From NCBI GenBank assembly GCA_025060015.1, contig JANXDB010000063.1, positions 1 to 60,098 on the forward strand: 60,098 nt of DNA, in the 5' to 3' direction. Below the pieces are notes generated by a model that worked only from the letters and a program-made list of their open reading frames with translations, had not been told where the DNA came from and did no database searches. Origin of the DNA: Caldimicrobium sp. (lineage in GTDB: Bacteria; Desulfobacterota; Thermodesulfobacteria; Thermodesulfobacteriales; Thermodesulfobacteriaceae). Below, piece after piece: positions 42,091 to 49,790 of the stretch. The position numbers were made by a program, and so were the translations under genes. How positions within the stretch are numbered: position 1 is the stretch's first letter; each line of letters opens with the position of its first letter.

Positions 42091-42848
42091 AAATGAAAGA
42101 GACCTTCTAAAGTAAGGGTTGGATCTATCTTTTGAATACTCTTAGTTAGGGGTGCAATTAATGGGGCCAACCCTCCAGTTGCCACAACAAGGGGAGTGCT
42201 TTCCATTTCCTCACTGAGCCTCACCACTAGGTAATCAGTTAGCCCAACAAATCCGTAGATCAATCCACTTTTCAGTGCAGAGACCGTATCTCTACCAAGA
42301 ACACTTTTAGGGGTATCGCTTAGATCGATCTTTGGAAGCTTGGCTGTACCCCTGAATAGAGACTCCATGGAGAGATACAGGCCTGGAGCTATAGCACCGC
42401 CAAGATAGATGCCTTTGAAGGAGATACAATCAAAGGTTATGGCAGTGCCATAATCGACAACAATCAGGGAGCTTTTATACTTTCTCCAACCAGCAAGGGC
42501 ATTGACTAAACGATCTGCTCCAACCTCAGAGGGATATTTGAGGTCTACAGGCATCTTCACCGAATCAACGGAAGCTGTGACAACCTCTCCTGCTAACCAT
42601 CTCTTCCCAAGCTCTATCCAATGATCCTCTAAAGGTGGCACCACGCAGGCAAGGCTTAATCCCTTTATATCTCTAAGAGAGATATCATAGAAATCGAGAA
42701 ATTGCTTTAGCCTAACGAGGAGCTCCTCTGGAGAAACTACTGCTGTGGTTTTAAAACTGAAAAGTGCCCTTAAAAGTCCCTCTTCTTCAAAGAGTCCGCA
42801 GGTAGTGGCAGTATTTCCCACATCAACAGCTAACACTAAATTTGGCAT
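42069..42848 (-). CDS. coaX: Type III pantothenate kinase CoaX
   Basis: Commits pantothenate to coenzyme A. LAVDVGNTATTCGLF is the ASKHA phosphate-1 loop. GADRLVNALAG and IVVDYGTAITFDCI (phosphate-2) follow. GGAIAPGLYLSMESLFRGTAKLP and VVATGGLAPLI are also characteristic. 259 residues is normal. The start overlaps the prmA end by 13 nt, indicating a shared transcript. Confidence 0.94.
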   Translation of the reverse strand: MPNLVLAVDVGNTATTCGLFEEEGLLRALFSFKTTAVVSPEELLVRLKQFLDFYDISLRDIKGLSLACVVPPLEDHWIELGKRWLAGEVVTASVDSVKMPVDLKYPSEVGADRLVNALAGWRKYKSSLIVVDYGTAITFDCISFKGIYLGGAIAPGLYLSMESLFRGTAKLPKIDLSDTPKSVLGRDTVSALKSGLIYGFVGLTDYLVVRLSEEMESTPLVVATGGLAPLIAPLTKSIQKIDPTLTLEGLFHLWKDRFT

Positions 42849-43639
42849 AGAAGATACCCCACCCAGTTATCTCTCTCAACTCGCCTTTCAATCTTAACTG
42901 GTTTGTCTCTTAAAGCATGAATGATCTCCTCTTCCATCCCAATGGTGAATCCTGATATGATGTGATATTTGGGATTAAAAAAACGGGGATTCTTAAAGAG
43001 ATCAAGCAACAAACCCTTGTAGAGATTGGCTAAGATCAATTCCCCGTCAAAGGAGGGAAACTTCCTCAGATCACCTTCCCAAATGGTTGCCTTAAGATTG
43101 TTAAGCTCTAGATTTCTCTTAGTTACCTTTATGCAGAGCGGATTGATATCCACAGAAAAGACCTTTGCTCCTAATTTGGCCCAAAAGAGGGTTAAGATGC
43201 CTGAACCACAGCCTAAATCCCAAACACCTTGCGGTAACCCTCTCTCTTTATAAAAATCCCAACTCACATCAAGAACTATGGAAGTTGTAGGATGTGTACC
43301 CTCTCCAAAGACCACACTGGGATCGAAGATCAGATCATAGACTCCCTCCTCCCAAAGTGGCGCAATTTTGAAGGGACCCACTTCAAAGGGCTTGGGAGTT
43401 CTTCTCTCATTCCACTGAGAATAGGGTATTATATCCCTAATCTCCAGGATCAGATTGAGTTTGTTTACCAATTGAGCTATTAACTCCTCTTTAGGCTTAT
43501 GAAAAAAAAGGACCCCAATACCATCCTCCTCCCAATAACCTATCAAATCTGGGTCCTCAAGATCTCTCAGTTCAGGGTGTCCAGACTTAAAGGCATATAT
43601 GTAGAAAGTTTCGTATCTTTGATAAGGTGGTCTTAGCAT
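42836..43639 (-). CDS. prmA: Ribosomal protein L11 methyltransferase PrmA
   Basis: SAM-dependent enzyme that methylates L11. The C-terminal Rossmann domain has FGEGTHPTTSIVLDV, VWDLGCGSGILTLFWAKLGA (SAM loop), VFSVDINPLC and ILANLYKGLLLDL. The N-terminal substrate domain is present but short. 267 residues versus about 290 for E. coli. It lies 4 nt after the M48 protease gene and overlaps coaX. Confidence 0.9.
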   Translation of the reverse strand: MLRPPYQRYETFYIYAFKSGHPELRDLEDPDLIGYWEEDGIGVLFFHKPKEELIAQLVNKLNLILEIRDIIPYSQWNERRTPKPFEVGPFKIAPLWEEGVYDLIFDPSVVFGEGTHPTTSIVLDVSWDFYKERGLPQGVWDLGCGSGILTLFWAKLGAKVFSVDINPLCIKVTKRNLELNNLKATIWEGDLRKFPSFDGELILANLYKGLLLDLFKNPRFFNPKYHIISGFTIGMEEEIIHALRDKPVKIERRVERDNWVGYLLCQI

Positions 43640-43643
43640 ATCT

Positions 43644-44951
43644 CTAACTTACAAAGGGGAGAAAAATTTTCAAGAGCCAACCTACCAAACCTACCTCTAA
43701 TGATAATAAGATGGCTAAGGGCATTATGTTAAGAGCTAACCATAGGATGAGAAGTCTCCTTGTGCGGTTAAAATGTTTATCTATAACATGGGGATAAATT
43801 GAAGCATACTCAAGGTAATTAATTCTCTCCCAAAGGCCATAGTGATGCCAGGATTTACGGTAAAGTTGTCCTGTTATCTCTCCGATTTTATACAGAGCAG
43901 AAATAAGTGGTTGGGGATCTTTCAAAAAACGAAGGGCAAGCAGATCGGCCTCCCTTTCTAGAGATCTTAGAAAAAAAGCGAAGATATAGCGAAAGAAGAA
44001 ATAGGATAACAAAATAAATCCCACACCTAGGGCAATCTCCAAATAAAGGACCTTGGGTCCTTTTAAGAAGTTCTCAAGAGAATGGTGATTATCAAAAAAT
44101 AGGCTAAAAATAAGGATAAATACATAAAAGGCGTTTAAAATTAACAATGGGAAACTCAAAAGAACAAGAAGAAGATAAAAACCGTGTTTTCCTTTTAGAT
44201 GGCCAGCCTCGTGAGCTACCACTCCAAGGATTTCCCTCTCGTCCAGGATCTCAAGAAGACCTGATGAGAAAAAAAGATACCTGAAGGGAGGTATAAAACC
44301 TAGTATCCCTGCGGTGTAAAACCTTGGTCCCACGGAAGGCAAAATCAAGAAATCACGGAGCCTAATTCCCAAAGAGCCCAAAAAGTCAGTAATCAGCCCA
44401 CGCAAAACTCCCCTTAACATTCTCTTAACCGGCCAGATCTTAATTATGATGTATGGTGAGAGTGTCAGAACAAATAAAAGAGATAGCATAAATTGACCTG
44501 GAAATTGAAACCCCAGAAATTCAAAAGATTCATCTAAACCTATCAATAAGAAAAAAGGCAGAAGAAGTCCTGCTAAAATCCTTACATATCCAAAGGTTAA
44601 GGGATAGAGTAGTAATTTGATTAGAAGGTAATAGTGGGCAAACCATAACAAGGCTAAAATCGATCCGAAATAATACCCTGACAGGGCTGTCTTAAATCCA
44701 AAGAAGATTAGATCTCCAGTAAAGAGAAGAAAGGCCAGAACTAAAATAAGCCTCTCTATGGGAATGGAGAAGGCCCCAGATTTAAAATATAGCTTTTTTC
44801 TTAATATCAATAGGAAGGAAAAGAAGAGGAACTCTTTTCCAAGAAAGAGAAGAATCTTCCAAGGTGAAGAAAGGGAGAGATTAAGTGAGTTTGTAAGAAA
44901 CTCCCAGATGAGAAAGGCTAACCAAAAGGCTAAAAGATCTTCATATATCAC
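43644..44951 (-). CDS. M48-family membrane zinc metalloprotease
   Basis: A 435-residue polytopic membrane protein. The first 200 residues are hydrophobic helices. The zinc motif HEAGH occurs in GVVAHEAGHLKGKHG (about 240-250), with a third ligand Glu in SLEREADLLALRF (about 330). Further membrane helices lie between and after them, as in HtpX/Ste24-like proteases that degrade or process membrane proteins. No CAAX substrate role is expected in bacteria. It sits between a cytochrome and prmA. Confidence 0.88.
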   Translation of the reverse strand: MIYEDLLAFWLAFLIWEFLTNSLNLSLSSPWKILLFLGKEFLFFSFLLILRKKLYFKSGAFSIPIERLILVLAFLLFTGDLIFFGFKTALSGYYFGSILALLWFAHYYLLIKLLLYPLTFGYVRILAGLLLPFFLLIGLDESFEFLGFQFPGQFMLSLLFVLTLSPYIIIKIWPVKRMLRGVLRGLITDFLGSLGIRLRDFLILPSVGPRFYTAGILGFIPPFRYLFFSSGLLEILDEREILGVVAHEAGHLKGKHGFYLLLVLLSFPLLILNAFYVFILIFSLFFDNHHSLENFLKGPKVLYLEIALGVGFILLSYFFFRYIFAFFLRSLEREADLLALRFLKDPQPLISALYKIGEITGQLYRKSWHHYGLWERINYLEYASIYPHVIDKHFNRTRRLLILWLALNIMPLAILLSLEVGLVGWLLKIFLPFVS

Positions 44952-44957
44952 AAGATC

Positions 44958-45281
44958 TTAATGGGCAAGGAGATAATCCGTTAGTGCCTCGAGTTCAGAG
45001 TGGCTGAGCTTTTTAGTGATGTTGTTAATAATGTTTTTCATCGTTTGGGGTTCTTTGTAAATTAGGCCAGGAGAATTACCTAATAGGAAGTTCTTAAGAT
45101 CTCCTCGTCTGTTAAAATAACTCTTGGAAATGGTTTTTAGTGAGGGCGCAAAGGTATCAAAACCTTTGCTGTGACATCCAGCACACCCCTTGCTTTTGAA
45201 CAGGGCTTCACCACTCTGAGCTTTACCATCATAAGAATTGCTTATTAGTAATAAAATAGTGAAGAACAAACCTACTCTCAT
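44958..45281 (-). CDS. Small c-type cytochrome
   Basis: 107 residues with the start at ATG 45281, chosen because GAGGAGAAAG ends directly ahead of it and a clean signal peptide (MRVGLFFTILLLISN, cleavage near KAQS) begins there; a longer frame to 45305 includes the promoter region. The mature protein has one heme site, CAGCHSKG (Cys33-Cys36-His37), and a candidate distal Met in KEPQTMKN. It is a periplasmic electron carrier; the partner is unknown. It has its own promoter at 45331-45304. Confidence 0.88.
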   Translation of the reverse strand: MRVGLFFTILLLISNSYDGKAQSGEALFKSKGCAGCHSKGFDTFAPSLKTISKSYFNRRGDLKNFLLGNSPGLIYKEPQTMKNIINNITKKLSHSELEALTDYLLAH

Positions 45282-45303
45282 CTTTCTCCTCAATAAATTG
45301 ATC

Positions 45304-45331
45304 ACTATATTAGTTAAGCCTATCTTTACAA
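45304..45331 (-). promoter_or_regulatory. Promoter of the cytochrome gene
   Basis: On the minus strand TTGTAA (45331-45326), a 16-nt spacer and TATAGT (45309-45304). The start near 45297 gives a 16-nt leader holding the GAGGAG ribosome site, which supports the ATG at 45281. Confidence 0.5.
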
Positions 45332-45350
45332 AAAGACAAGACTTTTTTTA

Positions 45351-47156
45351 TTATAAGGAGGCCTCAAAGCGCAAACCAAACCACTGAGGTAAACCTAAAA
45401 CTCCCTTGTCTGCCTCATTGTACCTGATCTCATAGTATTTTTCATCAAGGAGATTCTTTGCCCAGACAATGAACTTTAAATTTTTACCAAGCTTTTTATC
45501 TAAGCTAATGTTAACTACATATACATCTCCCTGTTTATATCTCTTCTGATAGTTAATACTTCCCACCCCCTTAAAACTATAGGGTAACTTTATTTCACCA
45601 CCGACTATAAAGTTATGCCTAAGGTAATTACCATGATAGCGCGCCCAGCTCAAGGAGTGACCAGAGTGGTTAATAACCGTGTAACTCAAAAACAGGACAT
45701 TTTTTCCCCATCTATACTTTCCATCAACGGTAAAACCAAGGGTTTTCAAATGGAGATTTTGAGCTACAGTATGGGTGCCGTTAAAGACCCAGTCAATTAG
45801 ATCCTGTCCTTTTCTGTAAAAAAGGGTTAAAGACCACTCCTGACTTCTGGTTCTCAGATCCATTCCTACCTCAACATTTAAGGCCCTCTCTGCTGATAAC
45901 TCAGGATTTCCTCTTATCCCAATTGCCTGATACCTTAGCTCAGTGACACTGGGTAACCTGTAAGAGTAGTTAACAGCACCTCTTAATTTGACTTCATTAC
46001 TGTACAAATAAGCTAAACCTGCGCCAAGAGACAGAAAATCCTTCTCTTCAGGGTGATAATCATATCTTATCTGAACCGAGGGATGAACTCTTTCTCCAAA
46101 ATTAGGTTTTACACCTACATAGAGGGCCATATTTCTTCTTAGATATTCTCCAAGTCTTGAGCTCCTAAGGGATTCATAACTGCCTTCAAGTCCCGTAGTA
46201 ATAACGGCAAAGCCGCTTTCAAATTTAAGAGGTAAATTTATCCTGTAGAGATAACTTTGATGTTTGTTTTGATATCTATGAGGGTTGTTTCGGTCTAAAA
46301 GATAGTGGTCATAGTTTTTTCTGTAGAGAAAGGCAGGTTCAAAAATAGAGTTGCCCAAGGGAATAACTCTTTTGGCTAGTACAAGATGGGTTCTCGTTTC
46401 TTCCCACTCTGTTTTAAAACGTGGAGTGTAGAAATACCTACCACCAAAATCCTTCTCCACATAGCCATAAAAAAATGTAGAATTGGCATCCTTGGTGTAG
46501 AGATTGAAACTTATTATGTCAAAATCCCTGTTCCATATAAAGCCATTGGCCTTTCGCTGTTCCAGGGAAAGATTAAAATTTCTACTTCCCAGTGGGAGAC
46601 CCACCATTAGAGTTCCCTCATATAGATCATAACTCCCTATCCCGGCTTTGAGTGTTAGACCTTTAGTCGGTGGCTCCAAGAGAAAATTCAGAGCACCACC
46701 AAAGCCACCCGGTCCATAAAAGGGACTCAGACCACCAGGAATGATTTCAAGATTGGCAAGATTCTCCGTGGTAAAAGGAAGATTCATAAGATGATGCCCC
46801 GTTTGGAGATCTGAAACCCTTACTCCTTCAAAAAGGACTAAATTCTGCTCAAAAGTTGTTCCCCTAAGCGATAGATCTTCTTGAACACCAAAACCACCCC
46901 TTTCCCTTATATCGATACCTGAGTATATATCAAAGCCAAAATTTTTAAGCTCCTCCTTATTTAAGACCTTTACCTCTTGAGAGGCTCTATCCAGTGTATC
47001 ATAGAGAGGCACTGCAGTGATTCGGACCTCTTCAAGTATATATAATTCTTGGCGACCACCATTCTCTGAAACATCCATGGACAGCTGGGCTCCTTGACAG
47101 GATAAAGTATAGAAAATCAAATTAGATCCTATAATTAAACTACTAAGAATTCTCAT
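45351..47156 (-). CDS. TonB-dependent outer-membrane receptor (BtuB-like)
   Basis: 601 residues. A signal peptide (about 1-22) is followed by a possible TonB box (ELYILEEVRITA, about 36-48) and a plug domain (about 50-160). The plug has NLVLFEGVRVSDLQTGHH and IEIIPG-like segment EIIPGGLSPFYGPGGFGGAL. A 22-strand barrel with many aromatic-ended strands follows, ending FGLRFEASL. The substrate (cobalamin, iron chelate or other) cannot be told, and I see no cobalamin riboswitch in the 186-nt spacer upstream. GGAGGG lies 4 nt before the ATG. No TonB/ExbBD genes are nearby. Confidence 0.9.
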   Translation of the reverse strand: MRILSSLIIGSNLIFYTLSCQGAQLSMDVSENGGRQELYILEEVRITAVPLYDTLDRASQEVKVLNKEELKNFGFDIYSGIDIRERGGFGVQEDLSLRGTTFEQNLVLFEGVRVSDLQTGHHLMNLPFTTENLANLEIIPGGLSPFYGPGGFGGALNFLLEPPTKGLTLKAGIGSYDLYEGTLMVGLPLGSRNFNLSLEQRKANGFIWNRDFDIISFNLYTKDANSTFFYGYVEKDFGGRYFYTPRFKTEWEETRTHLVLAKRVIPLGNSIFEPAFLYRKNYDHYLLDRNNPHRYQNKHQSYLYRINLPLKFESGFAVITTGLEGSYESLRSSRLGEYLRRNMALYVGVKPNFGERVHPSVQIRYDYHPEEKDFLSLGAGLAYLYSNEVKLRGAVNYSYRLPSVTELRYQAIGIRGNPELSAERALNVEVGMDLRTRSQEWSLTLFYRKGQDLIDWVFNGTHTVAQNLHLKTLGFTVDGKYRWGKNVLFLSYTVINHSGHSLSWARYHGNYLRHNFIVGGEIKLPYSFKGVGSINYQKRYKQGDVYVVNISLDKKLGKNLKFIVWAKNLLDEKYYEIRYNEADKGVLGLPQWFGLRFEASL

Positions 47157-47306
47157 CTATCCCTCCGTATAAGGATTTGTTAACCAAAATTTTTTGTAAA
47201 GTTTACAATAAAATGGACAAAAAACAAGTTCTGTTTGACAGGGATTTAGTCAGACTCTTTTCATGAGTAAAAACTCTACAAGTTAGACCTGATAAGGTTC
47301 TCTGGG

Positions 47307-47334
47307 TTGATGTTTTGATTTTTAGTTTTAAATT
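47307..47334 (+). promoter_or_regulatory. Possible promoter of relA/spoT
   Basis: TTGATG (47307-47312), 16-nt spacer and TAAATT (47329-47334), ending 8 nt before the ATG at 47343. If used, the message would be leaderless or nearly so, which fits the absence of a ribosome site. A perfect TTGACA at 47235-47240 has no acceptable -10 partner. Confidence 0.3.
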
Positions 47335-47342
47335 AATTTCAT

Positions 47343-49535
47343 ATGAAAACATCTCCTGTTACCATCGGAAAGATTCTCGATCAGGTCCAGAGTTATCTTC
47401 CCGGGGCTAATCTCCGTCTTGTGGAGAAAGCCTATGAATGGGCCGCAAAGCTTCATGAGGGACAGGTGCGAAAGTCTGGAGAGCCTTATCTTGCTCATCC
47501 TATGGAAGTAGCTTACATACTCTCTCAAATGAAAATGGACATTCCCACCGTTGCAGCAGGTTTTCTCCACGATGTAGTGGAGGACTGTCACATATCAGCA
47601 GAAGAAATTAAAAAAGAATTTGGTGAAGAGGTCAGCAACATCGTTGAGGGAGTAACCAAGCTTAAAAATCTACCGAGCCACTCGGACAAGATAACCAAGC
47701 AGGCTGAAAATCTGAGAAAGATCCTTCTAGCCATGGCTAAGGATCTAAGGGTTATCCTTGTTAAACTTGCCGATAGACTTCACAACATGAGAACCCTTGA
47801 TTCAATGCCAGAACACAAACGGAAACAGATAGCACAGGAAACCTTAGAGATCTATGCACCACTTGCTGGAAGACTTGGTATCGACTGGGTCAAAACTGAG
47901 CTTGAAGACCTCTCCTTTAGATACCTATACCCTGAAGTATACCAAAAGCTAAAACCTGAGGTGGAAAAGAGAGTGGAGGCAGCCTCGGAATTTGTAAAAA
48001 AAGTAAAGTGCCTCTTGGCAGATCTCTTGGCAAAAAATAACATCAAGGGAAAAATCTTAGGCAGGGTAAAACACCTCTACAGTGTATATAAAAAGTTACA
48101 AAAATACAATCTAACGATAAAGGAATTGGATCAGATATACGATCTCATAGGTTTTCGTATCATTGTCAGCACAGTGGAGGAATGTTATAAGACCCTCGGA
48201 TTAGTACATGCTCTGTGGAAACCCATACCTGGTAGATTCAAAGATTACATAAGCTTGCCAAAACCAAACATGTATCAAAGCCTTCATACCACAGTAATAG
48301 GACCTGATGGTAAAAAAATTGAAATTCAGATTCGCACCGAGTATATGGATAAGATAGCTAACGAAGGAATAGCTGCACACTTTCTTTACAAGGAAGGAAA
48401 CATAGTTGACTCCACCAAACATAAACAATTCGAATGGATAGCCAAACTCATCGAGCTTCAGAAAGAGCTTCAGCATCCCAGAGAATTCCTTGAATCTCTG
48501 AAATTAGATCTCTTTCCTGAAGAAATCTATGTATTTACTCCTAAGGGCGATGTGGTGGTTCTGCCAGTTAATTCCACTCCTGTTGATTTTGCCTATGCGA
48601 TTCACACCCAGGTAGGACACCGCTGTGTGAGAGCTTATGTGAATGAAAAGCTTGTGCCATTAGATTATAAACTTCAAACAGGTGATGTAGTTCGCATTGA
48701 AACCTCCCCTCACCAAAAACCCAGCAGAGATTGGTTAAAATTCGCTAAGACCAGTAGAGCCAGATCTCGCATTAAACAATGGTTTAAGCTTGAGGAAAAG
48801 GAAAGACAAATTGCCCTTGGTAGGGAATTGGTCCACAGGGAGCTCAAAAAATACGGCTCCTCTCTTAATGAACTCATAAAAGAATCTCATCTTATCGAAA
48901 TACTGAAAAAACTTAACGTGAAAAACGATGAGGAGCTTTTCATTCTAATTGCCACCGGAAAACTAGCCCTAAAGACCCTCTTAAAAACCTTCAGTGAAAT
49001 CAGTCCTAAGAGTTTGAGACAGGAGGAAGAGGTTCCCCATGAGATCATCACTTACAAAAAACTCGCTGAAGGAAAGGTTCCTGAATCTAGACCGAGCTTG
49101 AGTCTATCGGTGGATGGTTCTACAGATTTACTCTTTCACTTAGCTCAGTGCTGTAGACCCATCCCAGGAGATGAAGTGGTTGGATATATAACACGTGGCA
49201 AAGGCATCTCTGTACACCGCGTGGATTGTCCAAACCTTAAAGATCTCGACTCCGGGAGAATCATTGAGGTAAAATGGGAAAAACCTGACGGAAAGGTTTA
49301 TCCAGCCCACCTTCATATAGTATCCCTTGATAGAAAAGGTCTTCTTGCCAGTGTCTCCTCTGCTATAGCCAGTGCTGAAGGCAATATCCTAAAGGCAGAG
49401 GTTAGAACAACACCTGACAGAAAGGCCTACTTTGATATATATGTTGAAGTAACTGATAAAAGTCACTTAGATAAAGTAATTGCTAATATATCAAAAGTAG
49501 AGGGAATTCTCAATGTGGAGAGACGGCTGGTCTAA
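47343..49535 (+). CDS. Bifunctional (p)ppGpp synthetase/hydrolase (RelA/SpoT, Rsh)
   Basis: Long Rsh enzyme of 730 residues controlling the stringent response. The hydrolase HD domain is intact: YLAHPMEVAYILSQM and FLHDVVEDC (about 45-80), and LVKLADRLHNMRTL. The synthetase domain (about 235-345) has DLIGFRIIV, GRFKDYISLPKPNMYQSLHT and IEIQIRTEYMD. TGS begins with EIYVFTPKGDVVVLP (about 392-455). A zinc-finger-like segment holds AQCCRPIPGD. ACT is about 655-730. Both activities look functional. The end overlaps convergent rpmB by 4 nt. Confidence 0.95.
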   Translation: MKTSPVTIGKILDQVQSYLPGANLRLVEKAYEWAAKLHEGQVRKSGEPYLAHPMEVAYILSQMKMDIPTVAAGFLHDVVEDCHISAEEIKKEFGEEVSNIVEGVTKLKNLPSHSDKITKQAENLRKILLAMAKDLRVILVKLADRLHNMRTLDSMPEHKRKQIAQETLEIYAPLAGRLGIDWVKTELEDLSFRYLYPEVYQKLKPEVEKRVEAASEFVKKVKCLLADLLAKNNIKGKILGRVKHLYSVYKKLQKYNLTIKELDQIYDLIGFRIIVSTVEECYKTLGLVHALWKPIPGRFKDYISLPKPNMYQSLHTTVIGPDGKKIEIQIRTEYMDKIANEGIAAHFLYKEGNIVDSTKHKQFEWIAKLIELQKELQHPREFLESLKLDLFPEEIYVFTPKGDVVVLPVNSTPVDFAYAIHTQVGHRCVRAYVNEKLVPLDYKLQTGDVVRIETSPHQKPSRDWLKFAKTSRARSRIKQWFKLEEKERQIALGRELVHRELKKYGSSLNELIKESHLIEILKKLNVKNDEELFILIATGKLALKTLLKTFSEISPKSLRQEEEVPHEIITYKKLAEGKVPESRPSLSLSVDGSTDLLFHLAQCCRPIPGDEVVGYITRGKGISVHRVDCPNLKDLDSGRIIEVKWEKPDGKVYPAHLHIVSLDRKGLLASVSSAIASAEGNILKAEVRTTPDRKAYFDIYVEVTDKSHLDKVIANISKVEGILNVERRLV

Positions 49536-49729
49536 CTCACTGCCTTCTGAACCTTCCCTGCCTTTAAACAGCGAGTGCAGACCTTCATCCTCTTAACTTC
49601 TCCACTAGTAAGTCTAACCCTTACTTTTTGAATGTTGGGATACCACCACCTGCTAGATCTCTTGGCTGAGTGACTAACCTGGTTTCCACAAAAAGGTCTT
49701 TTCCCACAGACTTCACATATCATGGACAT
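49532..49729 (-). CDS. rpmB: 50S ribosomal protein L28
   Basis: 65 residues from ATG 49729, chosen because GAGGAGG lies 6 nt upstream; the frame is open to 49807 but extends into the bamA end. SMICEVCGKRPFCGNQVSHS and MKVCTRCLKAG provide CxxC pairs, so this is the zinc-binding (C+) form of L28. SKRSSRWWYPN-type sequence is in place. It follows bamA after a 61-nt gap and converges on relA/spoT. Confidence 0.95.
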   Translation of the reverse strand: MSMICEVCGKRPFCGNQVSHSAKRSSRWWYPNIQKVRVRLTSGEVKRMKVCTRCLKAGKVQKAVS

Positions 49730-49790
49730 TCTTTTCCTCCTCAATGGTTTGCTCAAAATATAATGAATATTCAAGAAAATGCAAGGCCAA

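Noticed and set aside
45332-45350. Intrinsic terminator between the cytochrome and the TonB receptor genes
   Set aside because: The inverted repeat is almost all A/T with one G-C pair and a mismatch, too weak to call.
47235-47240. Perfect TTGACA as the relA/spoT -35 box
   Set aside because: No acceptable -10 hexamer occurs 15-19 nt downstream (TTTTCA at best).
47157-47342. Cobalamin riboswitch before the BtuB-like receptor
   Set aside because: The 186-nt spacer lacks a recognisable B12-box and is too short once promoters are placed.
47463-47474. Second copy of the palindrome half-site (GACAGGTGCGAA)
   Set aside because: Only one arm is present, inside the conserved relA/spoT coding sequence, so it is explained by codons.
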